Part shown: piece by piece, positions 45,266 through 58,120 of the stretch
How the letters are laid out: the number at the start of each line of letters is the position of its first letter
How positions within the stretch are numbered: position 1 is the first letter of the stretch
NCBI GenBank assembly: GCA_964036665.1
Contig: OZ038532.1
Location: 21,169,037-21,233,036, forward strand
Reading direction: 5' to 3'
Length of the DNA stretch: 64,000 bases
DNA from: Gordius sp. MW1
Taxonomy: Eukaryota > Nematomorpha > Gordioida > Gordea > Gordiidae
The notes under the pieces: model-generated
The model's input: the letters and a program-made list of their open reading frames with translations, nothing else
What the model was told of the DNA's origin: nothing
Database searches by the model: none
Made by a program: the position numbers and the translations under genes

Positions 45266-47100
45266 GGGTTTCGATCTCGTCTCGGTCTCGAAAGCAAAAT
45301 CTCGTCTCGTCTGGGGAGAGATTAAAAGAGTTTCGTGCCCGATTCGTCTCGGTCTAGAGGAGTCTCGGTCTCATCTTAACGAGAATTCTCGACTTGGCTC
45401 GACTTTTTAAAAAATTTATGCGAAATAAATCTCTATTCTGTTTTATTAAAAATATTAAATAAGTGTTATAAAAATCTTAATAGCAAAACCATATATTTCT
45501 GAAAAATCTTAATACACAAACTTTTTAAGGGTTTAGCCCGACACGACATCTCACTTGATATAAAGGTATAAACTAATCCATAAAAAACATTTTCTATGTA
45601 AAGTGCAAATTAAAAAGTTGTAAATAAATTTAAAATATAGTACGGACCAAATATTTAAAATAGCTTAATTGTTCATTAAATTGTGGTGTTTATTTACACT
45701 CTTGAAATTTGAGTTTGAACCAATACTCTTGTGAGTGTTTTCGAGTGAAACTTTTATTTATTAAATACACTTACTAACTGATTGTTAGATTAATGACCTT
45801 ATCAAATTTTAAAGCTTAGCAAATTATAACATTGTATCGAATTCACTTCTGTCAAATATAAATAGACTTAGAAAAATATAAGTTCACCTGCATGACGTAA
45901 TATATTTGGGCAAATTGAGACCACTTACTAACTCTAACCAAAATCTCAAAGTTGACCTTAACATATTTAATTCATACTTTTCAGTCCATTGTTATTACCA
46001 TCATCAATTATATCCCATTGTGTTTATTGCATGTTTACTGTAACGTTATAGACCACAAAGTGAGAGTGACTTTAAATGTTAATATTATTATTTACGGAAT
46101 TAATAACTAGTTGCACATATTAAAACGTTGTTTAAACGACAATAAAACAGCCTTGTTATAGGATTAAGAACATAATGTCTTAAGCATTAAATTAATGTGC
46201 ACGTATTAATTTTTGATTTAATGACAATATTCATTATAATCAATATGTATTTTAATACTTCTAATTCTAACTAACTTTGCCATTAAATAGTTATTTTATA
46301 TATCTAGTACATTATAAGTTCATGTATATTTGTTTTATATTGCACAATTGCCACAATTAAGGAAATTATAGTAAATCCGAATGCACCTGCCAACCTTAGT
46401 TTATAATGTGAAAAGGAATGCATATGACATCCTATCGAGGTCAAAAAATTTGGGAGTTATACTATTAGTTGAAGCGTAAAAACTAATAGAAAACTCATGA
46501 TTTAATCTATTAACGTGTCATCAAATACTCAATTATATTTTTGGAATTGTTAGGCAGTACAAATGACGCTAAGGCGCTCAAAAAATCTCGAGCCACCTTA
46601 GCTTAACATTGCATAATTATTCTTTTATTCTTTATAAACCTAACAAAACTCAACTAGTTTATGAATTAATTAATTCTACACAAGTTGGAGGATATAATTT
46701 TATTCCACACATCAATTCTATCAAACAATACCCCATTCCAAATATAACTTGAATCAGCTCCATTCCACAAAACTCTTCTATCTCACCCTACTCTTCACTT
46801 CATTCCACTCATGTTTTATAACACACCGCACTAGTGTTGTTTAATAGGCTTAAATGCTACAACCTTAACCAATGATAGTAGTTTACATTTCACCCATTCC
46901 CATCAAGCATAACGCGCACATGCAACTTAATAACCCGGCTAAAAGCACTGGCAGATTAAAGCTGATAAGTTGCTTTGAGTGAGATATAAACTAACCTGGA
47001 ATTGAGCACAGTGGCTTGAAATTAACCTAGTTGCGAGCACGATGTTTGAAACTAAACATGGTTTTTAGCAGATTTAATTATAGAGTACTAGTAGGCAGCT
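45266..47100. mobile_element. CTCG-type hAT left end and spacer copy
   Basis: TTTCGATCTCGTCTCGGTCTC at 45269 marks the left end; the interior matches 37885-39476 as far as about 46610, and then continues as the spacer shared with 9400-11300. The right terminus and the 8-bp duplication are not visible, so the element is eroded or was truncated before duplication. Confidence 0.5.
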
Positions 47101-47199
47101 AATATATAATGCTAATTATGCCGATTTCACACATAAATATCAATTTTTGAATTATATTATAATCGATTTCTCGTTTTAAACAAATTTAAAAAAATGAAT

Positions 47200-47450
47200 T
47201 TTTAAGTTTTTAATATGGTTGGTGACGATTTTCATAATTGTCGTTTATACAGCTATTAACATTTTTAAGCGAAAATTTATGGGTATATATGTCATAAAAT
47301 TATCAAAAAACTAAATTTGAATTTGACAACTTACCATGGTGACAATTGTCATAATTGTCGTTTTTAGGGCTAATTAAATTTTTTAAACTTAAATTATTTC
47401 AAAATCTGCTAAATAAAACTAAAATTATTTTTAAATATTATAGTTTAATT
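47200..47450. repeat. TGACAATTGTC-type tandem units
   Basis: Two units matching 15850-16140 in the paralogous spacer: TTTTCATAATTGTCGTTTAT and ATGGTGACAATTGTCATAAT, each followed by the GGGCTAATTAAATTT landmark or a variant. Confidence 0.55.
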
Positions 47451-47753
47451 TTAATCCATAAAAAATACAGGTTAAAAATCTTTGTGGTAAAAAAGTCCTA
47501 TTAATACTAAAGATAGAAGAGTTATACATTTAAAAAGTACCAGTTTTTAATACTTGTTTATTATAGATGTGTAAATTGTAATTTAGGATTTTAGAATGTG
47601 TGTCTTAAATATTTGCGGTTACACAGGTGAGAAAAGTGTCAGAATCTTGCGAATTAAAGTTATTTGAAATTTTGGCTTACAAATGATAGAAAAAGTTCCA
47701 CGATTTATTATATATTTTATTAAGTTTTGCACTCTTACAGATGTTAAATGCCT

Positions 47754-47892
47754 AATTGGAATTAGAGGGGGACAATAATAATTTAGGGAGATGCAAAATG
47801 ATTATTTTTTGAAATTTTAGCTATAATTTTAATAAATTTTTGGATTTAGAGGGGGGTAGCCGCCACTCCCTGCCCCTAACTTGGCTAGGCCC
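47754..47892. mobile_element. GGGCGTAGCCAG-family MITE (paralogue of 16485)
   Basis: AATTAGAGGGGGACAATAAT to CTTGGCTAGGCCCATAG. It is the same insertion as at 16485-16640, inherited by both spacers. Confidence 0.6.
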
Positions 47893-48099
47893 ATAGTCAT
47901 TACCTTTAATAAGCTTAGAACATGACTTAATAGATGTTGTTCCCAGGATGATATTATAAATTCATTTGCAACATCGAGTAAAAGGCGTTATGAACTGCTA
48001 TTATCTAAGGACTAATTTTAATATTTAATGAATAAATATCTCGGCTTTGTAACTCGTTTTGAACTTTTTATCATTTTTAAAATATGTATAAATATTATT

Positions 48100-49458
48100 A
48101 TATTCACGGAAATCCCATCCTAGATTTAATTTATTTGTCCATCTCACACATGATTATTGTTTAACATCTCTTGCATATTTTTACGTAGCACATATAATGC
48201 CAATGATTTTTTGACAAATGGCTTGCACACCATTTTTACTCTTAGTTAGTGGTGCCCCATCATAGGTTTAAGCAAACATATTGCTTTTAAATTGATACTT
48301 AAACAAATTTCTGAATTTACCAACATTTATGAATGCATAAAAACTTTCACAACATAATGAACACAAACACTAAGTTGTTCTGTGCAACTCACATCTCTAA
48401 TTTCTTGACACATATATTTAAGGACCATTTTATCCCTTTAATTTATTATTGAATTTTAAATCTTTGGTGGGTATAGGGGTTTGTGCAAATAAATCTATAA
48501 TATCATCAGGGACAATAACTTTTAAATACCTATTCTCGGATTTGTTAATTTTAATTTTACAATTAAGTTTTTTTATATATTATGTTTATGTTATAATTTC
48601 GCCTTTTGAAGTCTAACCTTGAAAAGGCATTTAAATGTTGTTCATATTTCAAAAAATGCTGGCTGAAAATGCTGCCAATATAGTATATGTAAAATTAGAT
48701 TTGTTATATATATGTTCAAGATTTTTTGGAAGTTGTGGCAATACAAGATTTTATAAAAACTTTGTTGTATTGTTATTTAATATTTTTATTATTATTTTTG
48801 AATATCAAAATTTTCTTGTTAATAGCCCGGTTCTACTTTGGGCTCTTACAATTCATTTGTACACAAACTAACTATACCTTGTGAAATTTGTTATATTATC
48901 TAGATATAATCCTTTGTTTTATTAATGATTTTTTTTTATTCTATGCCCTATAAACATATAAGGGAACTGAGACAAGGACTTGATTAGTTAAAACTTTAAG
49001 CGACTGTGATGTTCAAAAAAAAATACACAAAGTGCGGAATATTAAGTTTGACGAACGTATATGCAGGAAAAAATTTCAATGCGTTTGACCCCTTCCCACT
49101 TGTGTAAAATCAAAGCTCGGCCTCCCCGAGGCAAAAAGGCTAGCTACGCCACTGTATAAAACTTTTTAAAGACTTAAAATTTTATATGTAAACCTATATC
49201 TTTCGAATTGCATTTTATGGTTATTTCATACATTCTAATTCCAACCTAAATGGGCTGGTTTTTGTGTTTATATTAAAAATACAAATTTTTAATTCAGGGA
49301 AAAATAGACTTCTCTACACACACTAGATGAGGCCTTTTACCTATAACCCAACGAATTTATTTAATAATTAATGTAAGAGTTAGTTTGAGGTAATATAAAC
49401 ATTAATTGTCATTGAATAAATCTTGTATGGAAAGAAACAAATTGAATAAAGCATTTAG
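48100..49458. repeat. Duplicated 3' spacer of hyaluronidase locus 3
   Basis: Matches 20071-21389. It preserves the empty site of the 16905 hAT (near 48168) and contains a worn hAT end (CTAGCTACGCCACTG, about 49140-49155). No gene. Confidence 0.65.
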
Positions 49459-49667
49459 TTAAGGAGGTGCTATAGTAGAATTGCAATTGTCGTTAAACCA
49501 TCCAGGGTAGCACATGCATGTGTACAAGTCAAAGCTAACTTCTGCTCTGGTTAACGAATAAAATTTTTTGTAGTAGGGTGTAAGAATTTTAGGTGGCAAT
49601 ATGTCTCTATCTTTAAACTCTATACGTATACACCTTCCGTTACTATTACACACCATTTGGCTGCATT
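49459..49667 (-). CDS. Hyaluronidase locus 3, exon G (EGF-like C-terminus)
   Basis: ECSQMVCNSNGRC, IRIEFKDRDILPPKIL and LYTCMCYPGWFNDNC, then APP-stop. It differs from locus 2 at only a few residues (for example CNSNGRC for CSSKGRC and PYYKKF for PYYKGI), with all EGF cysteines kept. Confidence 0.9.
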
Positions 49668-52600
49668 CTAACATATAATTTAATAACTTTATATATTTAA
49701 AATATTTTTGCAATTAAAAATATCTTTTAAATATGAAGTAAAATGGTTGAACTCCCAACAGCGAAAGCTTAAATTCTATTTAATTTATAATCATTTGATG
49801 CAAACTATAGACGAAAATAAGAAATTGCATAATCTCCACTTTATATAAAATCGATATATTACACTTGCCTTAATCCTAAACTAGAGGGTGACTTAATGAC
49901 CTTATAAAAACATTCATTCTTCTGCCAATTAAATAAATTTTTATATATTTGCTGCATAATGAGTAGCTAATTGTTGTCAGGTTCATACGGGCTTTATTCC
50001 TGTCTTTTTGCAAATTTCCTTCAAAATTATTGAGGATAAGCGACTTCGGCATAAGATGTACCAATTTAACATAGTAGAATACTTAAACATTCTATAATAG
50101 AGACTTCGACATAGAAATGTAATGAATTGCAGTAAAACATGTAAAATTCGATACGATTTTGGTTTAGATTCTTTATAAACCTAAGGGAACAGCTAGTTGA
50201 TAAATTAATTCAATTCCTCATAACTAGGAGGGGTTAATTTCAACAAAACTATTTAATTCCACATATCTCAACTAGGATAAATCAATTGCATTCCACGCAA
50301 CTAACAGGAATCAATTCTATTCAAAGTAACACCATCCAACACTACTCAACTCGTTCTCCCCTTCTCTTCTCTTTATTCCATTGGTATTTTATTATGTCAC
50401 ATCGCGTTCTTAAATCGCTACTGTAAAATTTATTTAAATGCTTTTGAATTTTAATAAAATATATATAATTTGAAATCCTCTAATTAATAACCCGCATTTC
50501 GGGTATCCGTTTTTTCATCCCTTTTTCAGAACACTTTCTATAATACCAATGTCATCTTAATGTAAATAAGTCCATTCGGATTCGGGCACTACTTTGTCAA
50601 ATAATCATCTAATACGACATTGCAAAGACATGACTGAGGTACAACGATCAATTACTTTGACCTCTCAAATTTACATCGAGCCATACGTGTTCAAATTCTG
50701 CCAGCGAAACAGGCTGCCTATTTCTCTGGTTGCTATTACGATGACAACCTCGATGCCTTACTAAAGTCTTACCATAATCAGCGACTGCAACGTCTACTGA
50801 TCACTCAAATTGTCGATTGCTCAACATGGCTAAATGACGACAGAGCAATTTCGCATCATACACATTTAAGCGATCTTAAGATGAAATTCTAAGATTCTAT
50901 TATGCATTCCTTTATCTTAACGGTATACCATAGCACCTCCGAAAAGGAACCCGTGTATCATTTGAGAGCCGTTATTCAACGTTGGCAAGATTATGATTTT
51001 AGATTAAACTCTTCAGAAGTGCTAAATCGGAGTTTGTAAAATCAAATTTTTGGACAACGGGCATTAAAAACTGCTCCACAATTGGGCAAGGTCAACGCCA
51101 TCGGCTAATATGGACTGGATTCGTCAAATTCTAAGAATGATAAACTTTTATCGCAGTTCTTTGCTATGGAATAGTTCGGACCTTTTAGTCTAAACTAAGT
51201 AACTTTCAATGATCGGGTTAAGTATTTAATACAAAGTCAGACCAATATTCTCCACGAGAAACGGACTTGATATCACAACATACTAAGTAAAAGCAATACA
51301 GCAGCAGGCGCATTTTCTCGTAAAAGGTAGAAGACAAACACACAATGAGTAAATATACTTCCGAGCGTGGAACAACCCAAAAATACTACCGACAACTTAT
51401 ATCAACTACCCGCAGTGGAAGATCAGTATATTGGCCCAAGAGACTTTTTTAATACCAGCATTTGAAAACATACCACGTTACCTTACTCTATAGTTTCATA
51501 TTAAACAATATATTGGGGGAGTATTAAAGCGGGTAAGCGACTTCGACATCACCAAATTGTGAGAAACACATTAAAATACTTGAATATTTTAGAACAGCGA
51601 CTTCAAAATTAAAATGTAATAGATCGCATGAAAATATGTCAAATTCTTTACGATTATGACTTATTCTACGATACTTAATAGAGCCAACAGAACTCAACTA
51701 ATTGATAGATTATTCAATTTCACAAAACTTAACTGAAATCAATTCCATCCCATTTAACTCCATTCTATACTACTGAACTCTATCCTACCCTACCCTCACT
51801 CCCTTCCATTCGTGTCCATGTCTTATATCGCGCTGCAATCCTCGTTTTAAATCGCAACTTTAACATTTATCTGCCTTTAATAAATTATGTATGATAGGAG
51901 ATCTTCTAAATATCACAGACTGTTTATAAATAATGTGGTCAGCTGCTATCTTTTACAAAAATGATTTAAGTTATATAATTCTTTTATCGAGCCAATGCTT
52001 GATCTTAAGTATAGAGATACTTTTTAGTCTTTAAATAAATACAGTATATTGTTACACATTTGAACTTATAAAACGTATTTGGCACCACTTTAGAGGGTGG
52101 TAAAGCCATCAATCCATCATAAAGTTTTAAATAAATAAGTTAAATGGCCAAAGACACTCATGATAGTTAAAGACGGATTATTTATTAAATTTTTGATTAC
52201 ATAATGTAATTATTATATACTTTTAAAATTATGCACATACCGTTGGCAAAATTGATCATTTGTTGAGCCATCGGTCCTAACATATTTTCAATATAGAAGG
52301 CAAGATCTTTGCAATCTCCTATATCGTCGTACGCACCCCAAAATATCTTTTTAATATAATATGTCTATTGATTTGATATATATATAAAGAGCAATCAAAA
52401 CTTTATCAAAAGTATAGAATTAGGAAGGAATTGGTATTAACAAATGTACACGCAGTAAATTATAGCAAGGCTTAGGGAAAAGCCTTCATTTTTATGGTTG
52501 AACTTTAGCTCTAAGCAATTTTTATATATTATTAATTTGATCAAAACTTTTATTTAATAAATTTCATTTCAAATGCTAGATGTTAAAACAAGGCTAATGC

Positions 52601-55385
52601 ATCTTATTATACAAACGAAACTACTAAACGGTGGAAAGATTTTTCTAATAACCTAATTTCTCCTCATTAATCAAGTTTTCCTTCTTATACCTTCCCATAG
52701 ATCTTCTAGTATAGTAATTTTTAGAAACTTATTGCGTATTATTATCTAAACGTTGGAGTTTCGAATAAGGTCTCCCCACCTTAATATAAATTTGATTACG
52801 CATCATTCGGCTTAAGAAGGGGCTCAGACTTAGATTCCACCTGCTAAGATGAGCCTATTTGTTGCAGACATACATATACACATATATATTCTGCTGTACA
52901 AGGCAGATAAATTGAATATAAGCAACCCACCCTGTCGTGATCTAATTGTTTGTTATAAAATAAAATTTATTATTAAAAAAATCCAACAAATTACATTTTG
53001 CTTCCAATAATATCCGGCCAACCTATTTAATCATTGTGATTACATATAGAAATCAAAGGAAAGAACTACTATAAAACGGGTAATATAATCCATTATAAAT
53101 TTAAGATATTTTAAGTGAAAATCCATACAATCTTTATTTTGAACTTATAAATTAATCGGCCAGTGGTGACGCAATAATTGTAAGGTTTACTAAAATAAGT
53201 AAAATCCTTGCTTGCTCGAGTTAAGTTTGGATTAAACTTGCTATGGATATGAGAAAAAATTCTAGACTATTTATAACTCTAAATACAAAATATAAAGCTT
53301 CCAAAATTAAGCCCGACACAACCTCAAAATCTTTTGAATACCTCTAATCAAATTAAGGCATAAGTAATATTCAAATAAAAGGAAAAAAGGCATTTGAATT
53401 CATAAAGGACCACAATGGTGTAAAGATCCTAGTTTATAGCATCGATTTTGTTAATTCCTCATTAAGTTCTCTTTAATCTAATGTTTCATGATTAATGGTC
53501 ATTATCACAAGCCTTAAATACATTAACGTATGATCATGCATATACACACTGCATAAACACCCTTTAATAATAACGTGGCCTTATGCACCACTTGGCGTAA
53601 ATAGGAACTCAACCTTGGATTGTACTTACTAGAGAACTGCACGGCCCGGCCCAGCCACGGGCCGGGCTTGGACGGGCTTCTGCTTCAAAATAAAACAACG
53701 GGCCGGGACTGGGCAGGCCGTTATATACTTAAGGCCCGTTAAAAGCCCGTTACAAAATCAATTAGATTTAGTATAAAAGAAGGTGTTTTTATAATGTTCT
53801 AATTAATTGTTTATAATATTTTATGTATATTAAATTAACAAGGATAGTTACATTTTATTTCCATCTTAGTTCGTTAATTTAGCAATATCTCAACCAGCAT
53901 TATAAATGTTAAAATTATTTATACACGGGCATGAACGTAGCCAATTTAAGATGGGGGTAGTTTAGGTAGGCAAAAAATATTTTTTAGATCAAAAATTTCT
54001 GCCCATCCTTGCCTTCCCATTTATACCCTCTAGCAATATTGAGTGAATTATTTTAATATTATGTAAGATTATTAATTGCTATGCAATTTATGACCTCGCT
54101 TTTGGTTGTCCGTCCGTCCGTTATCCGGCCGTCCGTCCTGTCCAACTTGTAATTCTTCAATAATTGCCGTAGAAACTTATATGGGTTTTTTAATGGCTGT
54201 GGACTTAGGCTTCTATAGAAGACTTTTATTTTGCTCTCGCAAAAACACTAGCTAATGACCACTGATTGGCTTTCCTTTTTTCGACCTCGCCCGAGCCCAA
54301 ATTTCATTATTGTTTTTAAGTCCGATTGATTATTACCTATATTAATGATTTTCTTTGGGCAACTTGTCTAGGTTGTTGCTATATATCATAATTGCTAAAC
54401 TGGCTAAATAATTCCCTCCAAATTAATGATAACCTTTGCTTTTCATATATATATTCACTAACAAATTTAAAAACAAATTTGAAAATTTATTTCTTCAAAT
54501 TACTTTTGTAAAATATCATTGTTTTTTTATTTTGTTAATAACCTAAAAATTTAAAATGGTGGAAAAGCAAAGAAGCCATGTAACTTTATTAAAAACATAT
54601 CCCGAAGTAACACTTGTAATAGAATTTTTTTTCATGTAGGTCGCCTCTAAAAGATAGAAGATCTCGTCTGATCGGGAATTAATAATTTATTATTTTTACA
54701 ATATTTTTATTAACATATTTAACATATACATATTGTTTGCCATGTCGGTAAAAAAATTAAACAAAAAATAAAAATAGTTTACGGGCCCGGGCCGGGCCTT
54801 GTATAAAATTAGCGGGCCGGACTCGGGCTTATAATTTAATATTTTGAAGGGCCCGGGCCGGGCGGGCTTTTAAATTTTTATTACGGGCGGGCCGACTGAC
54901 CTAAACAGGCCCGTTGCAATTCTCTAGTACTTACTAAGCACTTGGGCGTATTCGGGGCAAAAATACATATACATTACTTTAAAATTAAATTAAATAATAC
55001 AAAAAAATTAAATAGTGGATGTTAAATTCGAGCATCTTACGCAATTTATATATAAACAATGTTTATATGTAAGTAATTTAAAATAATTGTTTGGAGATAA
55101 CGGCGCTTAAATTCTCTATAACTTGTTTTTAATTACCTTCTAGCCTTAAAAACATAAAAATGTACTGGAGAATGAAAGGTTAATATGTTATGAAAGATAA
55201 AATTTACAAATTTAACGAGCTTACTACACCATCTTGTGCCATATCAACAGCCTGTCCAATCGCATTTTTAAGATCCGGCATCTCCAGAAAAATATTTTCT
55301 CTGTCGTAAACGTACCTCGCATAATTATAAATTGGCACTTCACCGTTTCGCCTCAATCTTGAAATTCGTAAAGCTTCATTCATAA
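49459..55385 (-). CDS. GH56 hyaluronidase, locus 3 (3' part only)
   Basis: Exons E (55225-55385), F (52241-52346) and G (49459-49667) have the same lengths and junction phases as in locus 2, without stops. They encode the barrel strand MNEALRISRLRRNG..PIYN, the IFWGAYDDIGDCKDL segment with the conserved Trp, and the EGF-like C-terminus. Exons A-D are not found in 55386-64000 and presumably lie beyond the window. The gene appears intact in what is visible. Confidence 0.86.
50620..51420 (+). pseudogene. Ty3/gypsy pol relic in locus 3 intron F-G
   Basis: Paralogue of the relic at 22540-23850: shared TCTCAAATTTACATCGAGC-type start, GGCAAGGTCAACGCCATCG, GATAAACTTTTATCGCAG and ACCAATATTCTCCACGAGA. 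More broken than the locus 2 copy. Inherited through the gene duplication. Confidence 0.65.
52241..52346 (-). CDS. Hyaluronidase locus 3, exon F
   Basis: IFWGAYDDIGDCKDLAFYIE and MLGPMAQQMINFAN. Acceptor and donor match locus 2 (AG|ATA, AACG|GTATGT). Conservative substitutions relative to locus 2 (E to D, Q to K, S to F). Confidence 0.87.
53630..54926. mobile_element. hAT element, GGCCCGG family, with perfect 8-bp duplication
   Basis: Ends TAGAGAACTGCACGGCCCGG and, reversed, TAGAGAATTGCAACGGGCC, flanked by GTACTTAC (53622-53629, 54927-54934). The locus 2 intron at 28391-28405 keeps the empty site (GATTGCACTTACTAAG). It contains a nested HINE-like piece (54076-54470) and a MITE fragment near 53930. 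No transposase. Confidence 0.88.
54076..54470 (+). repeat. HINE-like 5' part nested in a hAT
   Basis: AATTGCTATGCAATTTATGA, then GTCCGTCCGTCC and the body ACTTATATGGGTTTTTTAAT and AGCTAATGACCACTGATTGG, as at 29546 and 56185. The 3' end is not recognisable. Confidence 0.55.
55225..55385 (-). CDS. Hyaluronidase locus 3, exon E
   Basis: MNEALRISRLRRNGEVPIYN, then ARYVYDRENIFLEMPDLKNA and AVDMAQDGV. 161 bases, phase 1 in and 0 out, as in locus 2. Confidence 0.86.
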
Positions 55386-55439
55386 CTAGAATAAGAATTT
55401 TAAAATTAGAATTACTTTTTTAAAGCTGACGCTCATTAT

Positions 55440-56100
55440 ATGACAAAAAATTAATAAGTTCAGGAGATCTCTTTTAGTGATAAGGAGTAGTGTTGAAACC
55501 CACCAATTTTCGCTTAAGGGGTTTTTTAGCTCTAAAAATGACAATTACGACAATTGTCACCAAGATGAGGTAACAAATAAAAATTTTATATTTGCAATAA
55601 TTTTACGACACCCTAACCCACCAACTTTTGTTCAAACATTTATTTAGTTCTAAAAATGACAATGACAATTGCCCCCAAGATAAGATGACATATGATTTAT
55701 ATCTAAAATTATATTTTGCAGCTAGATATCATTATTGAATATCGCCCTCAACCATTATTAAAATCAAAATAGTACAATACAAAAGCTCCTTGTATCAATA
55801 TTGCTTAATTTCAAAGTCACCAAATTATATACTATCCCTTAGCCCAAACCCTAATACACCTAAACAAAATTAAAAGGTCTACTGATAAAAAAAGCTGAAA
55901 AACCTCTGCCCTATTAACAAAAAAAATTATGACTAAGCCTATATGTTGACTGAAAGAAATACACTAACATCCTTTGGGTTGTTTTTCAAATTTCGAATAA
56001 GCCTAAAGGTCGACTAAGAAAAATAGACCAAAGACCTTTGGTTGTTTTGGTTTAGTAGACTAAGACCAAAGTCAGACAAAAGGTCGGGTAAAAAGCCAAG
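55440..56100. repeat. Intron sequence paralogous to 28860-29470
   Basis: Includes the inverted TGACAATTGTC units (55490-55690) and the AAAGGTCGAC / CCTTTGG words of 29280-29460. Confirms that the locus 3 intron upstream of exon E descends from the same ancestor. No gene. Confidence 0.6.
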
Positions 56101-56184
56101 GTCTTTTTACAACACTAATGGAGGCTTATTTGCCAATGTTATTTGTAAAGATTAGCGCGTGCCTTAGTAGGTAAACGTTCTTTT

Positions 56185-56775
56185 GATTTCTATGCAATTT
56201 ATGGGCTCTGGTTGTCCTTCCGTCCTGTCCTGACATACTCGTAGATTTCTTAAAAATTGCTATGAAACCTTATATGGGTTTTTTAAATGGATTTATGCTT
56301 CTGTAAAAGACTTTTATTTTGCTTGCTGGACTTTATGTAAATTAATAAATATCTTTTAGCAACTTGTCTTGGATGTTGCTTTATGGCGGATAATTGCGAT
56401 TAGGATTAATAATTCCCTGCGATTTAATTATGACTGTTGCTTAGTTCTGTTTTATCTGAAGGCCAAAATCTATTTTTGTTTTTGTGCCTGTGGGTTTTAG
56501 CCTTTATGGTATCTTAGCTAAATATATATTTTTCACGTTTGACTGAAATTAACTGATGACCGTTTTTCGGCCAAAGATCAATCATTTTGTCATTTTTCCG
56601 GGCTTCACATGATTTTTAATTTCTTGTAACTATTTTTGCTGTTAGCTTTTAGGCCCAAAAAGTATATTTCTCTAACCACCTGCTTAGAGTTTGACCATTG
56701 CACCCTCCCCCCTCGTTGACCCCCCCCCCCCCTTGTTCTCCAATTTGTTCCCTATGACCCCCCCCCCCCCCCCCA
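56185..56775 (+). repeat. HINE-like 5' part, paralogue of 29546
   Basis: TTTCTATGCAATTTATGGGC, GTCCTTCCGTCCTGTCCTG, the TATGGGTTTTTTAAATGG body and, at the end, C-runs (56720-56730, 56759-56774) as at 30349. Ends in low-complexity C/T sequence. Confidence 0.55.
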
Positions 56776-56837
56776 CCGTGATTCCTTAAACTTCCTTCCC
56801 TTTACCCCTCTTTGCCTCCCTTGCTCCCCCCTGTATA

Positions 56838-57000
56838 AGAAACCTGCACGGGTCCGTGGGTCGGGTCGAGTTCGGGTTAAAAAAAATTTAATTCCTTCGG
56901 GTCGGGTTTGAATTAAAATTTTTAAAATGTCTACGGGTCGGGTTTGGTTGAAAGGCTTTTGGGTTGGATCCGGGTCGGGTTTAAGGTTATGAGTTGTACA
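56838..57000. repeat. GGGTCGGGT-rich repeat fragment
   Basis: AAGAAACCTGCACGGGTCCG followed by GGGTCGGGTTTGAA and related words. Resembles the GC-rich ends of hAT-type elements such as that at 53630. The minus-strand frame over it is a by-product of the repeats. Confidence 0.45.
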
Positions 57001-57173
57001 TTTCATAATAGACATATCTTTTAAATTAGCCATTATATATCGAATATTATATAATCAATATTCAAATGTATGATTAATTTAACTTATTCCGTTTATATTA
57101 TTTCCTTGTAATTTAAATATCATTTTTGGATTTGCGCAATAAACTTAACAAAGATAAATATCTTGATTGGTAA

Positions 57174-57340
57174 CATGGGCGTAGCCAGCATTGCAATTAG
57201 AGGGGGGCAAAATAATATAGGGAGGGGCAAAATGAACATTTTTTCAAAATTTTAGCCATAATTTTAATAAATATTCCCAAATTTTTGAATTTAGAGAGGG
57301 CAGCCGCCCCTCCCTGCCCCCCCCCTTGGCTACGCCCATG
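57174..57340. mobile_element. GGGCGTAGCCAG-family MITE
   Basis: Ends CATGGGCGTAGCCAG and CTTGGCTACGCCCATG; flanks ATTGGTAA and ATTGATGA match at 6 of 8 bases. Internal landmarks as in the other members. 167 bp. Confidence 0.82.
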
Positions 57341-57683
57341 ATTGATGATATATTATGATCATAGACTACATAGACCATATACTAATAATAACATATAGAC
57401 TGCCGAACAGCTGTTTCTCTCATTAAAATCACGAAGTCATCTAAGAAAGTAGACATAGGGGGAAATTCTTAAAATTAAGGTATAATTTATATATCCTAAA
57501 ATATATGCTAAATTTCATCTAAAATGAAATTTTTAATCTTTTTTTTTAAATAAATTAATAACATAAATTAATTTTTAAAATTATTTTTGTATACATTACC
57601 TTTTATTTGAGATATTCAAGTTTTAAAATCTGTTTTTGACATGTTTACTTTTCTTCGTGATATTTCAAAGTGCTATTTGGAAA

Positions 57684-57928
57684 ATGAGGTCTCGCTCATT
57701 AAAGAACTGCAGATCTTACCGTAACAAAGAAAATAGCAAAATCAATTTATGTTTATTTTTAGAAAAGATCTAGAGTTATGTCTAAATGGATTGAATTGAT
57801 GGGCGCTAAATTTAAATTGAAAAAACACTCATGTATATGCAGTAACCACTTTCGACCCCAGGATTTTAATAAAAATAGAAGTTCAATTATCTTAAAGAAA
57901 ATACTGTGCCATCTCTGTATTTTTTCAG
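57684..57928 (+). pseudogene. THAP domain exon, frameshifted
   Basis: After a possible ATG at 57684 and a frame change near 57767, one reads MSKWIELMGAKFKLKKHSCI, then CSNHFRPQDFNKNRSS and, after another shift, LKKNTVPSLYFF up to a donor CAG|GTAATT. THAP domains show a conserved Trp, then C-x2-H (here CSNH), Phe, and a terminal AVPS/T-F motif. Its N-terminal CxxC pair is not convincingly present. Most likely the first exon of a P-type transposase. Confidence 0.68.
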
Positions 57929-57929
57929 G

Positions 57930-58120
57930 TAATTATTAAATCTGAATTGGATTAAACTAGATCAGTCTCTTGATCAAGGTAATACTGAGCCATCCCAAAA
58001 TTATTGAAAGTAATTATTAAATCTGAATTTGATTAAACTAGAACAGTCTCTAGATCAAGGAAATACTGAGCCATCCCAAAATTTATTGAAAGTAATTATT
58101 AAATCTGAATTAAATTGAAC
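57930..58120. repeat. Tandem repeat, ~81-bp unit, 2.4 copies
   Basis: GTAATTATTAAATCTGAATT, AACTAGA.CAGTCTCT.GATC and ATACTGAGCCATCCCAAAAT recur at 57929, 58010 and 58092. It directly follows the THAP exon donor; each unit begins with the donor-like GTAATTATT. Confidence 0.8.

Noticed and set aside
48635-48871. A 78-codon hydrophobic frame in the spacer of locus 3.
   Set aside because: The homologous spacer at about 20480-20720 does not keep the frame, so it is unlikely to be coding.
56752-57033. A 93-codon Arg/Pro-rich frame on the minus strand.
   Set aside because: Encoded by GGGTCGGGT-type repeat sequence and a C-run; no recognisable domain.
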